A model generated the notes under the pieces. That model saw only the letters and a list, made by a program, of their open reading frames with translations, made no database searches and was not told the DNA's origin. Shown in pieces: positions 51,177-60,414 of a stretch of 64,000 nt of DNA. The position numbers and the translations under genes are program-made. How positions within the stretch are numbered: position 1 is the first letter of the stretch; the number at the start of each line of letters is the position of its first letter. This stretch comes from CAVOJV01 sp963696325. Its GTDB lineage: Bacteria; Pseudomonadota; Gammaproteobacteria; Competibacterales; Competibacteraceae. Where the stretch lies: the NCBI GenBank assembly GCA_963696325.1, contig CAVOJV010000053.1, positions 1-64,000 on the forward strand. Reading direction: 5' to 3'.

Positions 51177-51953
51177 CTAGGAGCGCGTCTCGGCGATAAC
51201 ATCACCCAGCAGTTCCGTCAACAGTGCCAGATCGCCATCCCGGGACATCCGGTGTTCACCGTCCTTAACCAGGATCACGCGGACGTTGTCGCTGGCCACG
51301 CGCTCGGCAACCTGAGTGCTGGTCCGCCACGGCACACTGGCATCCTGCATGCCGTGCAGCAGGCGCACCGGACAGGTGATGGCAGCCAGTTTTTTTTCGC
51401 CCAACAACAGATGCGCGCGCGCCTCTTTGATTAGATTAAGCGTGATCGGGTAAGGCTCTTCATCCGCATAGTCGGAGGGCAGGTAAATCAACCCATCGCG
51501 CTGTAGCCGCGCCCGAGCAACCTCATCGAGACCCTGCCAGATCATGGATTCGGTAAAATCCGCCGCGCAGGCGACCCCCAACAGGCCGGCAACGCGCTCC
51601 GGTCGTGCCCGCGCCACCAACAGCATGATCCAGCCGCCCATGGATGAACCCACCAGGATCTGCGGGCCGGCACTCAACTGGTCGACGACGGCGCCAGCCT
51701 CCGTGGCCCAGCGACCGATGGTGCCGTCTTCGAAGCGGCCGCTCGACGCCCCATGGCCAGAGTAATCGAAGCGCACGAACGCCTGGCCGCGCGCCTGGCA
51801 CCAGGTTTCCAGGGCAATCGCCTTGGTGCCGGTCATGTCGGACATGAAGCCGCCCAGGAATGCCACCCCAGGGCTCTTACCGGGGCTGCGATGATAGGCG
51901 ACGGCCGTGCCATCAGCGAGGTGCAGGGTTTGCATTACAGACGATTCATGCAT
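51177..51953 (-). CDS. Alpha/beta hydrolase (ABHD10-like)
   Basis: A 258-residue hydrolase with the nucleophile elbow ILVGSSMGGWIMLLVA, the preceding FVRFDYSGHGASSGRFEDGT and the late His in VKDGEHRMSRDGDL; the Asp is probably in LHGMQDASVPWR. The family resembles mammalian ABHD10 thioesterase/depalmitoylase and bacterial palmitoyl-thioesterase-like enzymes. The start at 51953 (MHESSVMQTLHLADG) is preferred; a longer frame upstream is not family-like. It is monocistronic, 97 bases from tupB. Confidence 0.85.
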   Translation of the reverse strand: MHESSVMQTLHLADGTAVAYHRSPGKSPGVAFLGGFMSDMTGTKAIALETWCQARGQAFVRFDYSGHGASSGRFEDGTIGRWATEAGAVVDQLSAGPQILVGSSMGGWIMLLVARARPERVAGLLGVACAADFTESMIWQGLDEVARARLQRDGLIYLPSDYADEEPYPITLNLIKEARAHLLLGEKKLAAITCPVRLLHGMQDASVPWRTSTQVAERVASDNVRVILVKDGEHRMSRDGDLALLTELLGDVIAETRS

Positions 51954-52133
51954 GGGCGGTGTCCAAATGAAAACGAACGGTGCTCTCTTGCAGCCTTTTC
52001 TCTCAAACGAGTAATGCTTGCAGGTTATCAAACCGGGAAAATGTCCCGGCAATGTTAAATCCTACTACATTAATGGGTACCCGTTCGCGAACAACGCGAG
52101 CGACAGTAACACTCAACGACGATGAGGATCGCG

Positions 52134-52952
52134 ATGAAACATGCACTGAATTTTACCGATAAGACAGTCTTTGTGGTGGGCGGCACCAGCGGCATCAACC
52201 TGGGCGTCGCCGAGGCGTTCGCCGCGAACGGTGCGCGGGTCGCCGTGGCCAGCCGGTCGCAGAGTAAAGTCGATGCAGCCATCAGCAGGCTTTCCAGCCA
52301 CGGCGGCGCAGTGATCGGTTTTGCCGCCGACGTCCGTGACATTGAGGCGGTCAAAGGGTCGCTGGCTGGCGTTCACCAGCAGTTCGGCACCATCGATGTG
52401 CTGATCTCGGGCGCGGCGGGCAATTTTCCCGCCCCCGCGCTGGGCATGTCGCCGAACGGCTTTAAATCGGTCGTGGATATCGACCTGCTCGGCACCTTCC
52501 ATGTTCTGCAGGCGGCCTATCCCTATCTGACCAAGCCGGGCGCCGCTATCATCAATATCTCCGCCCCGCAGGCTTTCATTCCGATGGAATTGCAGGTGCA
52601 TGTCTGCGCCGCCAAGGCGGGTGTGGATATGGTGACCCGGGTTCTGGCCATGGAATGGGGTCCGGACGGCATTCGCGTCAATTCCATCGTTCCGGGACCG
52701 ATCGCCGGCACCGAGGGCATGGCCCGACTGGCGCCGACGCCGGAAATCCAGAGGCAGGTAGTCGATTCGGTGCCCCTGCGCCGCAATGGCACGCCCATGG
52801 ACATCGCCAATATGGCCATGTTCCTGGCCTCGCCGCTGGCCGCTTATGTGAGCGGCGCCATCATCCCGGTCGATGGCGGCTGGTCGCTCGGGGGTGTCAG
52901 TAGTGCCATGGCGGGCCTGGCCGCCTTCGCCAAACAACAGGGCAAAGGGTAA
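52134..52952 (+). CDS. SDR-family 2,4-dienoyl-CoA reductase-like enzyme
   Basis: A 272-residue short-chain dehydrogenase. The cofactor motif is VFVVGGTSGINLGVAEAFAA. The catalytic region ISAPQAFIPMELQVHVCAAK keeps Ser and Lys but has no Tyr at the usual place, as in peroxisomal DECR2-like reductases. EWGPDGIRVNSIVPGPIAGT and GTEGMARLAP fit the same group. It probably reduces dienoyl-CoA esters in unsaturated fatty-acid breakdown, or a related acyl substrate. AGGA before the ATG at 52134 supports that start over 52122. Confidence 0.82.
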   Translation: MKHALNFTDKTVFVVGGTSGINLGVAEAFAANGARVAVASRSQSKVDAAISRLSSHGGAVIGFAADVRDIEAVKGSLAGVHQQFGTIDVLISGAAGNFPAPALGMSPNGFKSVVDIDLLGTFHVLQAAYPYLTKPGAAIINISAPQAFIPMELQVHVCAAKAGVDMVTRVLAMEWGPDGIRVNSIVPGPIAGTEGMARLAPTPEIQRQVVDSVPLRRNGTPMDIANMAMFLASPLAAYVSGAIIPVDGGWSLGGVSSAMAGLAAFAKQQGKG

Positions 52953-53108
52953 ATCGTCAACTCGTGCGATCGCTGGAACGCCGAGCCGGGCATGAGTCGG
53001 CTTACATGCGCATAAAACCTTATTCCAAAAATCGATAATGGCTCATCCGCGCGAGCCACTACCCGGTACGGAACGCCGCCACAATAACGACCACGGGTGA
53101 CCGCGGCC

Positions 53109-56100
53109 CTAAGTCCTGTCTGGTGGCTGGGTGCCAAAAACAGCGTGCAGCTTCGTCGCCAAATGAACCCGGCGGTAGGGCTTGGTGAGCAGTTCGGCAC
53201 CGTCCGGGAGCCGCCCCTGCTGGAGCAGGGTCTGTTCGGTGTACCCCGAGGTAAACAGCACCTTGAGGCCCGGACAGCGACGCTGGGCCTCCCCAGCCAG
53301 TTCCATCCCGCTCATCCCGCCGGGAAGCCCGACATCGGTGAAAAGCAGCGCCACCTGGGGGGTACTGGCCAGCACCTGCAGGGCGGTCTCCGCGGTGTCC
53401 GCCGCCACCGGCTGATAGCCCAGGCCATGCAGCATATTGACCGCCAGCTGACGGACATGGCTATCATCCTCCACCACTAGAATCGTTTCCGCCCGGCCGC
53501 GCTGCGCGGGGGCTTCACCCGCCGGTGCCGCCACCCGCGTGCCGGCATCGACCGCTGCCCGCGGCAGGTAGATCCTGATCGTCGTGCCCTTGCCCACCTC
53601 GCTGTACAGGTTAAGGTGCCCGCCCGACTGCTTAACCAAGCCATACACCATGCTCAGCCCGAGCCCACTGCCGAATTCCTTGGTGGTGAAAAACGGCTCA
53701 AAGACATGCTCCAGCACCGCCGCGGGCATCCCCACGCCGGTGTCACTGACCGCCAGCATCACATAGGCGCCCGGCTGGGCGTATTGATGCGCGGCGACAT
53801 AGTCCTGATCCAGCCATTGGTTGGCCGTCGCCAGGCTGAGCGTGCCGCCCTTGGGCATGGCGTCGCGGGCATTGAGGGCCAGGTTGAGCAAGGCATTTTC
53901 AAATTGGCTGGGGTCGATGACGGTCTGGGTCAGGTCCTCAGCCAGCACGGTGTGCACCTGGATGGTTTCGCCGAGGGTGCGCCGCAGCAGGTCGGTCATC
54001 CCCCTCACCAATTGGTTCAGGTCGATCGGTTTAGGTTGCAGGGGCTGGCGCCGCGAGAAGACCAACAGGCGGTGGATAAAGGTCGTCCCCCGGTCCACCG
54101 CGACCAGCGACCGCTGTACCAGGGACCGCAGCTCCGGCCGGTCGGTGAGGGCTTCATCCAACAGCTCGAGGTTGCCCAGGATGATCGCCAACAGGTTGTT
54201 AAAGTCGTGGGCCACTCCACCCGTCAACTGCCCTACCGCTTCCATCTTCTGCGCCTGCCGCAACTGGTCCTCGGCGACTTTGCGCTGGGTGATGTCGCGC
54301 GCCACGACGACTATGACAGGCTTGTTCATGCCAGACGCCTCCACGGGCGCGGTCCGCGCTTCGAAAAAGCGCTTTCCGGCTTTTGCTATCCGCAGTTCGT
54401 ACTCGGCGATCTGGGTTTGCCGGGTGCTAAGGGTTTGCCGGATGACGTTCAGCATGTGTTCGGCAAGCTCCGTCGGCATTACGTCGCCTATCAGCCTGCC
54501 CTTGAGAGCGGCGGGATCGGTATAGAGCAGGTCGGGCTGTGAGGTGAGGATGTCGATGTAGCGCCCCTCTTCATCCAGCACCAGCAGGACATCGGGAATG
54601 GCATTGGCAATGGCGCGCAGGTGCGCTTCGCTTGCCCGCAGCGCATTCTCCGCCAGCTTGCGCTCGGTGATGTCGGAATAAGTGGCGACCGCACCGATAA
54701 TCTCCTGATGAGCGTTGCGCAGCGGGGCGGCACTGATCAACACGTCATAGCAGCTGCCATCGGGCCGCATCATGCGGGCTTCGGCGCCCACCGTAGTCTC
54801 CCCCCGCAAGGCTTTCCGCAGTGGCCAGTCTCTTAGCCGTACAGGACGACCGTTAGGATAATACCCCTTGCCCCAGGTGATCAAATCTCTATCCGGCGCC
54901 TTTTCCTCGAGGTTGCCGAGGGCCAGGCGTCGTGCCGCTGCGTTAACGAGCGTCAGGTTTCCTTGCTCCTCGCACACCACAATCGCATCGGCGGCTTGAC
55001 TTAAGACGGTTTCCAACAGATCCCTTTGTTCAGCGAGTCTTTCCTCCGCCCGCTTGCGCGCGGTGACATCTTCATGGGCGATCACCACGCGTGCCGGAGT
55101 CAACGTCTGGAAAGGGGTGACCTTGCCGAGAAACCAGCGCTTTTCGGACGGCGAGTGACAGGGGTACTCGAGTGAGAATTCATGGCGCTCTCCGCGCAGC
55201 ACGGCCCGGATGCCTTCGGCAAAGCGCGCGGCTTCATCCGAAGAAGATCTGCTGGCTGCAACACATGTCGCCAGGTAATTGACATTCTCCGCCACCAGTG
55301 AGGGATCGATGCCGTTGGCCTTGGCAAATTTCCGCCAGGCCTGGTTGACCATCAGGATCGTGCCGGTTTCATCGAGCACGCAGATATGCGCGGACAGCGC
55401 ATCGAGGGTTGACCTTACCAGACGTTCCGCCTCAGCCAGTTTCTCCTGGTAGTTTTTGCGCTCCGTGATGTCACGGATAATGCTTTGCAGATACTGTTTT
55501 CCCTCGACCTCGATCAGCCTGGAGCTGGCCTCGACGGGAAAGGACGCGCCATCCTTGCGCCGATGTATTGTCTCGAACACCAGCCCGTCCGAGCGGGCAA
55601 TTTGCGTCATCTGCTCGGCCAGCAGCGACCGGACTTCAGGCTCGCGCAGATCCCGGGCATTCAAGCGCAGCAGTTCCTCATAAGGGTAACCATAGGCCGA
55701 AACCGCTCTGGCATTCGCTTCGATGATCTGACCCTGAGCGTCCATGAGCAGGATGATGTCGTTGGCATATTTGGTCAGATAATCAAAGTGTTGAATCAAC
55801 GCTTTGCGTTCTAACTCACCCTGATAATACCTGGCCAGGAAACTGGCATACTGTTGCCGCCACCATAAAAAGGTACCCGCGCCCGCGCATAAAATGAAAA
55901 TACCAACCAGAGTTACCACAAACAGCGCGATGGTCCTGACGGGCGCATACACCTCGTCGGCATCGACCTTGGCCACCAGGAACCAGGGCGTTTCAGGAAC
56001 CGCACGCGCGACAGCAAGTACCCGAACCTGGCGATAATCCACACCCTCGAATGCCCCTGTCTGGCCCTTAACCGCCAGCGCCGCGGGGAGCTGGTCATCG

Positions 56101-57131
56101 TGACTAGGCAGACGGAACGTGAGCGCGGTGTTCTTACGGTGGCGAAGTTCGTTCAGGTACAGCACCTGATCGCCTTCCCGACGAACGAGCAGGGTCTCGG
56201 CGCTGGGGCTTGGCGTCGGCCAAGTCTGAATCAGGGGAAACAGGTAGCGCTCGGGGTCGAGCTTGAGAAACACGGCGCCAATCGGCTGATCCACCCCAGC
56301 TGCTCCGCTGCGCAGTGGAGCGATCAGATTCATATTGATGGTTCCGCCGACAACCTCCTGGCGCCAGTGGAGGTCCGACACGACCACCTCACCGCGCTCC
56401 ATGGCTTGTAGCGCTAAAGCCTGCCTTTTCGGATGGAGCTGGGAGGCGCCGACGCCGAGCCGGACCTGACCCTGTGGGTCGAGCAACATTACGGCCGAAT
56501 AATCGAATGTATCCTTCAGGTCGGTCAGCCACACCAGCAAGCGCTTGCCCTCCTCGTCAGCCGCCCCTCCCCCCGCGTTCAGCCAGCGGCTGACTGCAAG
56601 GGCAATAAAGGGATTCCGGGCGATTAATTCCGCGTCCTTGCGTCGCTCGGATAGCCAGGTTGTAATCTGATCGACCTTGGTATCGGCGATGGCCAGGAGT
56701 TCAGCCTGCCTGGCCTGCTGCAGGGATGATTTCTGGTACCCATAAACCAGATAGCCCATCCCCGCAATCACGCTGGCCAGCAGGAGAAATATCACGACAG
56801 GCGTGCGGGCCGCCCTCCATGACGACCGTGGAAGCGTTTCGCTCTGCGGCCAGGACGCGCTGCCGGCGCCCCCTTGAGGAGACTGTTGCGCACGGGTTGC
56901 CGCCAGGGTAGTGCCGATCAAGCCATAGAGCAGCAGCGCCGTCACTCCAACGAAAGTCCATCCCTTGTAGACTTGAAGCATTGCCACGTGTTGTGGATAG
57001 CCGGCGAACCGTGCCATCAGCGCATCGGATGCATAGATCCACACCCCTGCTCCGAGGGCATAGATAATGCTGATCCTGGCGGCTACCGCCCATCCCTCTG
57101 TTGTTTTTTTGGTCTTTGCTCTGATTATCAC
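53109..57131 (-). CDS. Hybrid sensor histidine kinase with dCACHE, four PAS and receiver domains
   Basis: A 1340-residue membrane kinase. Two helices near 15-80 and one at about 108-130 precede an extracytoplasmic CACHE sensor (about 135-400, with IAPLRSGAAGVDQPIGAVFL). A helix (ALFVVTLVGIFILCAGAGTF) leads to four PAS/PAC units (about 450-960), then HisKA with the His in TGGVAHDFNNLLAIILGNLE. The ATPase motifs NLALNARDAMPKGG, SDTGVGMPA and FGSGLGLSMVYGL follow. A C-terminal receiver has its Asp in LLFTDVGLPGGMSG. The receiver at the end suggests a phosphorelay or self-inhibition. No response-regulator partner is adjacent. Unusually, the N-terminus carries two extra helices before the CACHE module. 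Confidence 0.93.
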   Translation of the reverse strand: MIIRAKTKKTTEGWAVAARISIIYALGAGVWIYASDALMARFAGYPQHVAMLQVYKGWTFVGVTALLLYGLIGTTLAATRAQQSPQGGAGSASWPQSETLPRSSWRAARTPVVIFLLLASVIAGMGYLVYGYQKSSLQQARQAELLAIADTKVDQITTWLSERRKDAELIARNPFIALAVSRWLNAGGGAADEEGKRLLVWLTDLKDTFDYSAVMLLDPQGQVRLGVGASQLHPKRQALALQAMERGEVVVSDLHWRQEVVGGTINMNLIAPLRSGAAGVDQPIGAVFLKLDPERYLFPLIQTWPTPSPSAETLLVRREGDQVLYLNELRHRKNTALTFRLPSHDDQLPAALAVKGQTGAFEGVDYRQVRVLAVARAVPETPWFLVAKVDADEVYAPVRTIALFVVTLVGIFILCAGAGTFLWWRQQYASFLARYYQGELERKALIQHFDYLTKYANDIILLMDAQGQIIEANARAVSAYGYPYEELLRLNARDLREPEVRSLLAEQMTQIARSDGLVFETIHRRKDGASFPVEASSRLIEVEGKQYLQSIIRDITERKNYQEKLAEAERLVRSTLDALSAHICVLDETGTILMVNQAWRKFAKANGIDPSLVAENVNYLATCVAASRSSSDEAARFAEGIRAVLRGERHEFSLEYPCHSPSEKRWFLGKVTPFQTLTPARVVIAHEDVTARKRAEERLAEQRDLLETVLSQAADAIVVCEEQGNLTLVNAAARRLALGNLEEKAPDRDLITWGKGYYPNGRPVRLRDWPLRKALRGETTVGAEARMMRPDGSCYDVLISAAPLRNAHQEIIGAVATYSDITERKLAENALRASEAHLRAIANAIPDVLLVLDEEGRYIDILTSQPDLLYTDPAALKGRLIGDVMPTELAEHMLNVIRQTLSTRQTQIAEYELRIAKAGKRFFEARTAPVEASGMNKPVIVVVARDITQRKVAEDQLRQAQKMEAVGQLTGGVAHDFNNLLAIILGNLELLDEALTDRPELRSLVQRSLVAVDRGTTFIHRLLVFSRRQPLQPKPIDLNQLVRGMTDLLRRTLGETIQVHTVLAEDLTQTVIDPSQFENALLNLALNARDAMPKGGTLSLATANQWLDQDYVAAHQYAQPGAYVMLAVSDTGVGMPAAVLEHVFEPFFTTKEFGSGLGLSMVYGLVKQSGGHLNLYSEVGKGTTIRIYLPRAAVDAGTRVAAPAGEAPAQRGRAETILVVEDDSHVRQLAVNMLHGLGYQPVAADTAETALQVLASTPQVALLFTDVGLPGGMSGMELAGEAQRRCPGLKVLFTSGYTEQTLLQQGRLPDGAELLTKPYRRVHLATKLHAVFGTQPPDRT

Positions 57132-57278
57132 GCTGGCATGTCGATGAAACCTACCTAAAGATTAGAAGAAATTTAGAGTGTTTACCCAGCACCGTTGCTA
57201 CCCGTCTTGTTGACTGGTGAAGCCTAAAAAGGTTGTGAAATCATTGAGCTGCGAGTGGATCTCCAAGCTGCCCGCCGT

Positions 57279-58178
57279 TCAACCCGATTCGAGCAAGGGA
57301 GGCACGGCAACGCGGCTCAACACCGTCAGCGGACCCCGCTCTTTTAGAACCTGCAGTTGCTGCTGGTTGCGCACCAGCAAGGCGCCCGCAAAGCCCAGCG
57401 CATTAACGGCGATCGACTCGAAACACGCCTGCGACCGCGGCACTAGCAGCAGCCATTGCCGGGTAGCCAGCAGATTGTAGGCGCCACCCGGCGGCACCAC
57501 CGCATCAAGCAGGGCGTGATAGCCTTCACACAGGGCGGCAGCGGCTTCCCGTGGTGATTTCGTCACGGCGGGTTCCAGGCGGGCGATGGCGTGCACGAAG
57601 GGGAATCCAGGCGAAGTCCCCACGAGGCCTTCAAAGTGGGCGGCGGCCAGCGCCGGTTCGATGGGTATCCGCGGCTCCTCGGCGACCAGCGGCAATGGCA
57701 CCACCTGCAGGTGCTTGTGGCGCTGGCTGGCGCCGGCGGTTTGCCCGGCATTGTAGAAGGCCAGGCCCTCAAACTCGGCCATGCAGGCGCACAGGGCCTC
57801 GCAATCTGGCAGGGTAAGCAGGGACTCCTGGTTCTCAAACGTACGCGTGACGATCAACAGATGATGGTTGAGGACATTGAACTTGTTCAAGAGGCACACG
57901 TGCGTGCCGGAAATGTCGGTGACGAACAGATCCTCCTCATAGGGCAGAAACGGATTAAACTCCTTTCCGGAGGCGACTGCAACGCTCTTCTCCTGGGCCT
58001 CGTCCTTGCGCGCCAGGCTGGCCAGAACCCGGACGAGGAAACGGATGCCGCCCTGTTCCACGAATTCGCTCTGCGTCGGCAGCGACTGGAGCGCTCCGCG
58101 GCTCAGCGCATGCCCGGTTGCCGCCGTCAGCCTTTCCCATAACGTACCGGGTTCCAACAACAGTGTCCCGTTAGTCAT
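57279..58178 (-). CDS. ATP adenylyltransferase / Ap4A phosphorylase-like (HIT superfamily)
   Basis: A 299-residue protein matching Apa1/Apa2-type Ap4A phosphorylases: EFNPFLPYEEDLFVTDISGT, CLLNKFNVLNHHLLIVTRTF, FYNAGQTAGASQRHKHLQVV with the HIT-like His-x-His-x-x, and the C-terminal YNLLATRQWLLLVPRSQACF. It would split Ap4A with phosphate to ATP and ADP and so limit an alarmone of heat and oxidative stress. AGAGGAA upstream of ATG 58178 supports the start. It diverges from the ABC exporter gene with 171 bases between. Confidence 0.88.
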   Translation of the reverse strand: MTNGTLLLEPGTLWERLTAATGHALSRGALQSLPTQSEFVEQGGIRFLVRVLASLARKDEAQEKSVAVASGKEFNPFLPYEEDLFVTDISGTHVCLLNKFNVLNHHLLIVTRTFENQESLLTLPDCEALCACMAEFEGLAFYNAGQTAGASQRHKHLQVVPLPLVAEEPRIPIEPALAAAHFEGLVGTSPGFPFVHAIARLEPAVTKSPREAAAALCEGYHALLDAVVPPGGAYNLLATRQWLLLVPRSQACFESIAVNALGFAGALLVRNQQQLQVLKERGPLTVLSRVAVPPLLESG

Positions 58179-58349
58179 TTGCTTCCTCTGGCTATTTGCA
58201 TAACATGCATGGCCCAATGAGTACCTGATACAACCCAAGCGGGTGGGTTTGTACCTTTGCCCGCGAACTTTTTCTACTGTGCAACCTCGATTTCGCACGG
58301 GAATTCATTTTTGTCCTGTCTCCCTAAGCCTATCTGGACCAACAACATT

Positions 58350-60104
58350 ATGCAGCAGAAACCCAGCCTGACGCTTTCGGCCAGAACTTTTCTCGGCAAT
58401 CTCTGGCAACTGATCCGGCCTTACTGGTTCTCCGAGGAACGCTGGATCGCCCGCGGCCTGTTGGCGGCCCTGGTCGCGATCAACCTAGGCATCGTCTACG
58501 TCATGGTTCTCATCAATCAATGGAATCAATTGTTTTATAATGCCTTGCAGGAAAAGGATTACGCGGCGTTCAGCCAGCAATTGATCCGCTTTTCGATCCT
58601 GGCGGCGATCTACATCGCCATGGCGGTGTACCAGTTATATTTCAATCAGATGCTGCAAATACGCTGGCGTCGCTGGCTGACCGAGGTTTATCTCAATGAC
58701 TGGCTGTCCGATCGGGTTTACTACCGGTTGGAACTCAAGGACTACGGGACCGATAACCCGGATCAGCGCATCTCCCAGGACCTGCAGATTTTTGCCGGCA
58801 GCAGCCTGACCCTGGCGCTGGGCTTGCTCAGTTCGGTCGTGACCCTGGTGTCCTTCGTCAGCATCCTGTGGATGCTGTCCGGCACCCTGACGGTGGCGGT
58901 CGCTGGCACCGACATCAGCGTCCCCGGCTACATGGTCTGGGTGGCGCTGGTCTACGCGGCCGCCGGCACCTATCTCACCCGCTATATTGGCAAACCCCTG
59001 ATCGGGTTGAATTTCAATCAGCAGCGTTTTGAGGCGGATTTTCGTTTTGACCTGGTACGCCTGCGCGAGAATACTGAGGGTATCGCTCTCTATGGCGGCG
59101 AGGAGGACGAAAAAAGCAATCTGGCGGCGCGCTTTAGCAAGGTGTGGCAAAACTGGTGGAGCCTGATGAAATACCAGAAACGGCTGACCTGGTTCACCGC
59201 CGCCTATGGCCAGATTGCCATCATCTTTCCGATCCTGGTCGCGGCGCCGCGTTACTTCTCTGGCGCCATACAACTGGGCGGATTGATGCAGACATCCTCA
59301 GCCTTCGGTCAGGTGCAGAGTGCCTTGAGCTGGTTTGTCGATGTCTTCCCACAACTCGCTGAATGGAAAGCGAGTGTCGAACGTCTGACCAGTTTTCACC
59401 ACGCCATCCAAGAGGCGCGCCAGGAAGCCCGCTCGAGCGCGGGAATTACCGTTACACCCAGCGATGGGGCAGAGCTTACCGTACAGGATCTGGGTCTTGC
59501 CCTGCCCGCTGGCCGGGTGCTTCTGGAAAAGACCAGCCTCGCTGTAAAAGCCGGCGACCGCCTCCTGTTGACTGGTCCCTCCGGCAGTGGCAAAAGCACC
59601 CTGTTTAGAGCCATTGCCGGCATCTGGCCGTTCGGCCAGGGGCGAATTGAAATCCCCAGGAATGCGCGCCTGCTGTTCCTGCCGCAGAAACCTTATCTTC
59701 CCATCGCTACGCTGCGCGGCGCGGTGTCCTATCCGGCGAGCACAGGCACTTTCACCGATACCGAGATCGTTGATGCCCTGCGCGCCTGCCGCCTGGAGGC
59801 GTTCACGGAACGTCTCGACGAGGCCCGGCACTGGGGACAGCTCATGTCGCCCGGTGAGCAACAGCGGCTTGCCTTCGCCCGTGTGTTGCTGCACAAGCCG
59901 GACTGGCTGTTCCTCGACGAGGCCACCGCGGCGCTCGATGAAGCCACCGAGCAGCAGTTATACGGTCTGCTCAGGGACCGTCTCCCCAAGACAACGCTCA
60001 TCAGCATCGCCCACCGCCCGGCGCTGGCCGCCTATCATGATAAACGCCTGACCCTGTTACCCAGCGGGGCGGGCATGCGACTGGTAGCGGGATTTGTGCA
60101 ATAG
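58350..60104 (+). CDS. ABC exporter, YddA/SbmA-like fused permease-ATPase
   Basis: A 584-residue half-transporter. The ABC_membrane_2 domain (1-330) has GIVYVMVLINQWNQLFYNAL and ELKDYGTDNPDQRISQDLQI with the EAA-like loop typical of ABCD/YddA proteins. The ATPase has Walker A TGPSGSGKSTLFRAIAG, signature MSPGEQQRLAFARVLLHKPD and Walker B WLFLDEATAALDE. Relatives move vitamin B12 (BacA type), fatty acyl-CoA (ABCD type) or peptides; the substrate here is unknown. The ATG at 58350 starts MQQKPSLTLS. Confidence 0.9.
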   Translation: MQQKPSLTLSARTFLGNLWQLIRPYWFSEERWIARGLLAALVAINLGIVYVMVLINQWNQLFYNALQEKDYAAFSQQLIRFSILAAIYIAMAVYQLYFNQMLQIRWRRWLTEVYLNDWLSDRVYYRLELKDYGTDNPDQRISQDLQIFAGSSLTLALGLLSSVVTLVSFVSILWMLSGTLTVAVAGTDISVPGYMVWVALVYAAAGTYLTRYIGKPLIGLNFNQQRFEADFRFDLVRLRENTEGIALYGGEEDEKSNLAARFSKVWQNWWSLMKYQKRLTWFTAAYGQIAIIFPILVAAPRYFSGAIQLGGLMQTSSAFGQVQSALSWFVDVFPQLAEWKASVERLTSFHHAIQEARQEARSSAGITVTPSDGAELTVQDLGLALPAGRVLLEKTSLAVKAGDRLLLTGPSGSGKSTLFRAIAGIWPFGQGRIEIPRNARLLFLPQKPYLPIATLRGAVSYPASTGTFTDTEIVDALRACRLEAFTERLDEARHWGQLMSPGEQQRLAFARVLLHKPDWLFLDEATAALDEATEQQLYGLLRDRLPKTTLISIAHRPALAAYHDKRLTLLPSGAGMRLVAGFVQ

Positions 60105-60414
60105 GAATCAGACACCCTGAACCGACTGCAAAGGCCGCGGTTTTCACCTGGAGGAGACTCGGTACCAACGGTAGTAACGTTCAGGATGGCTCCCCCTCTC
60201 TTGATGATTGACAGCCAACAACTGCCATTGGCGCATCCGATGCCGGTTGAGTAGGGAGGGTTCATATCATTCCTTATGTTGCTATGTTGCTGAATTGGCC
60301 TAACCATGGATACAAGTTACCTATCACCACGATTGGAACAATCAATGTTAAATATTAGCCTTGGTCAGTTATGGTGGTGTTGCGATTTCTATTACCCGAA
60401 TGGAAGTAACAAAC
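60105..60414. other. Intergenic region upstream of catalase
   Basis: 310 bases with no supported gene. It is AT-rich from about 60265 on, where the catalase promoter should lie. A candidate OxyR or sigma70 site is not clear enough to call. No terminator with a U-tract follows the ABC exporter. Confidence 0.4.

Noticed and set aside
60105..60414. Possible tRNA or small RNA upstream of catalase
   Set aside because: No cloverleaf or strong stem-loop with U-tract could be formed by eye.
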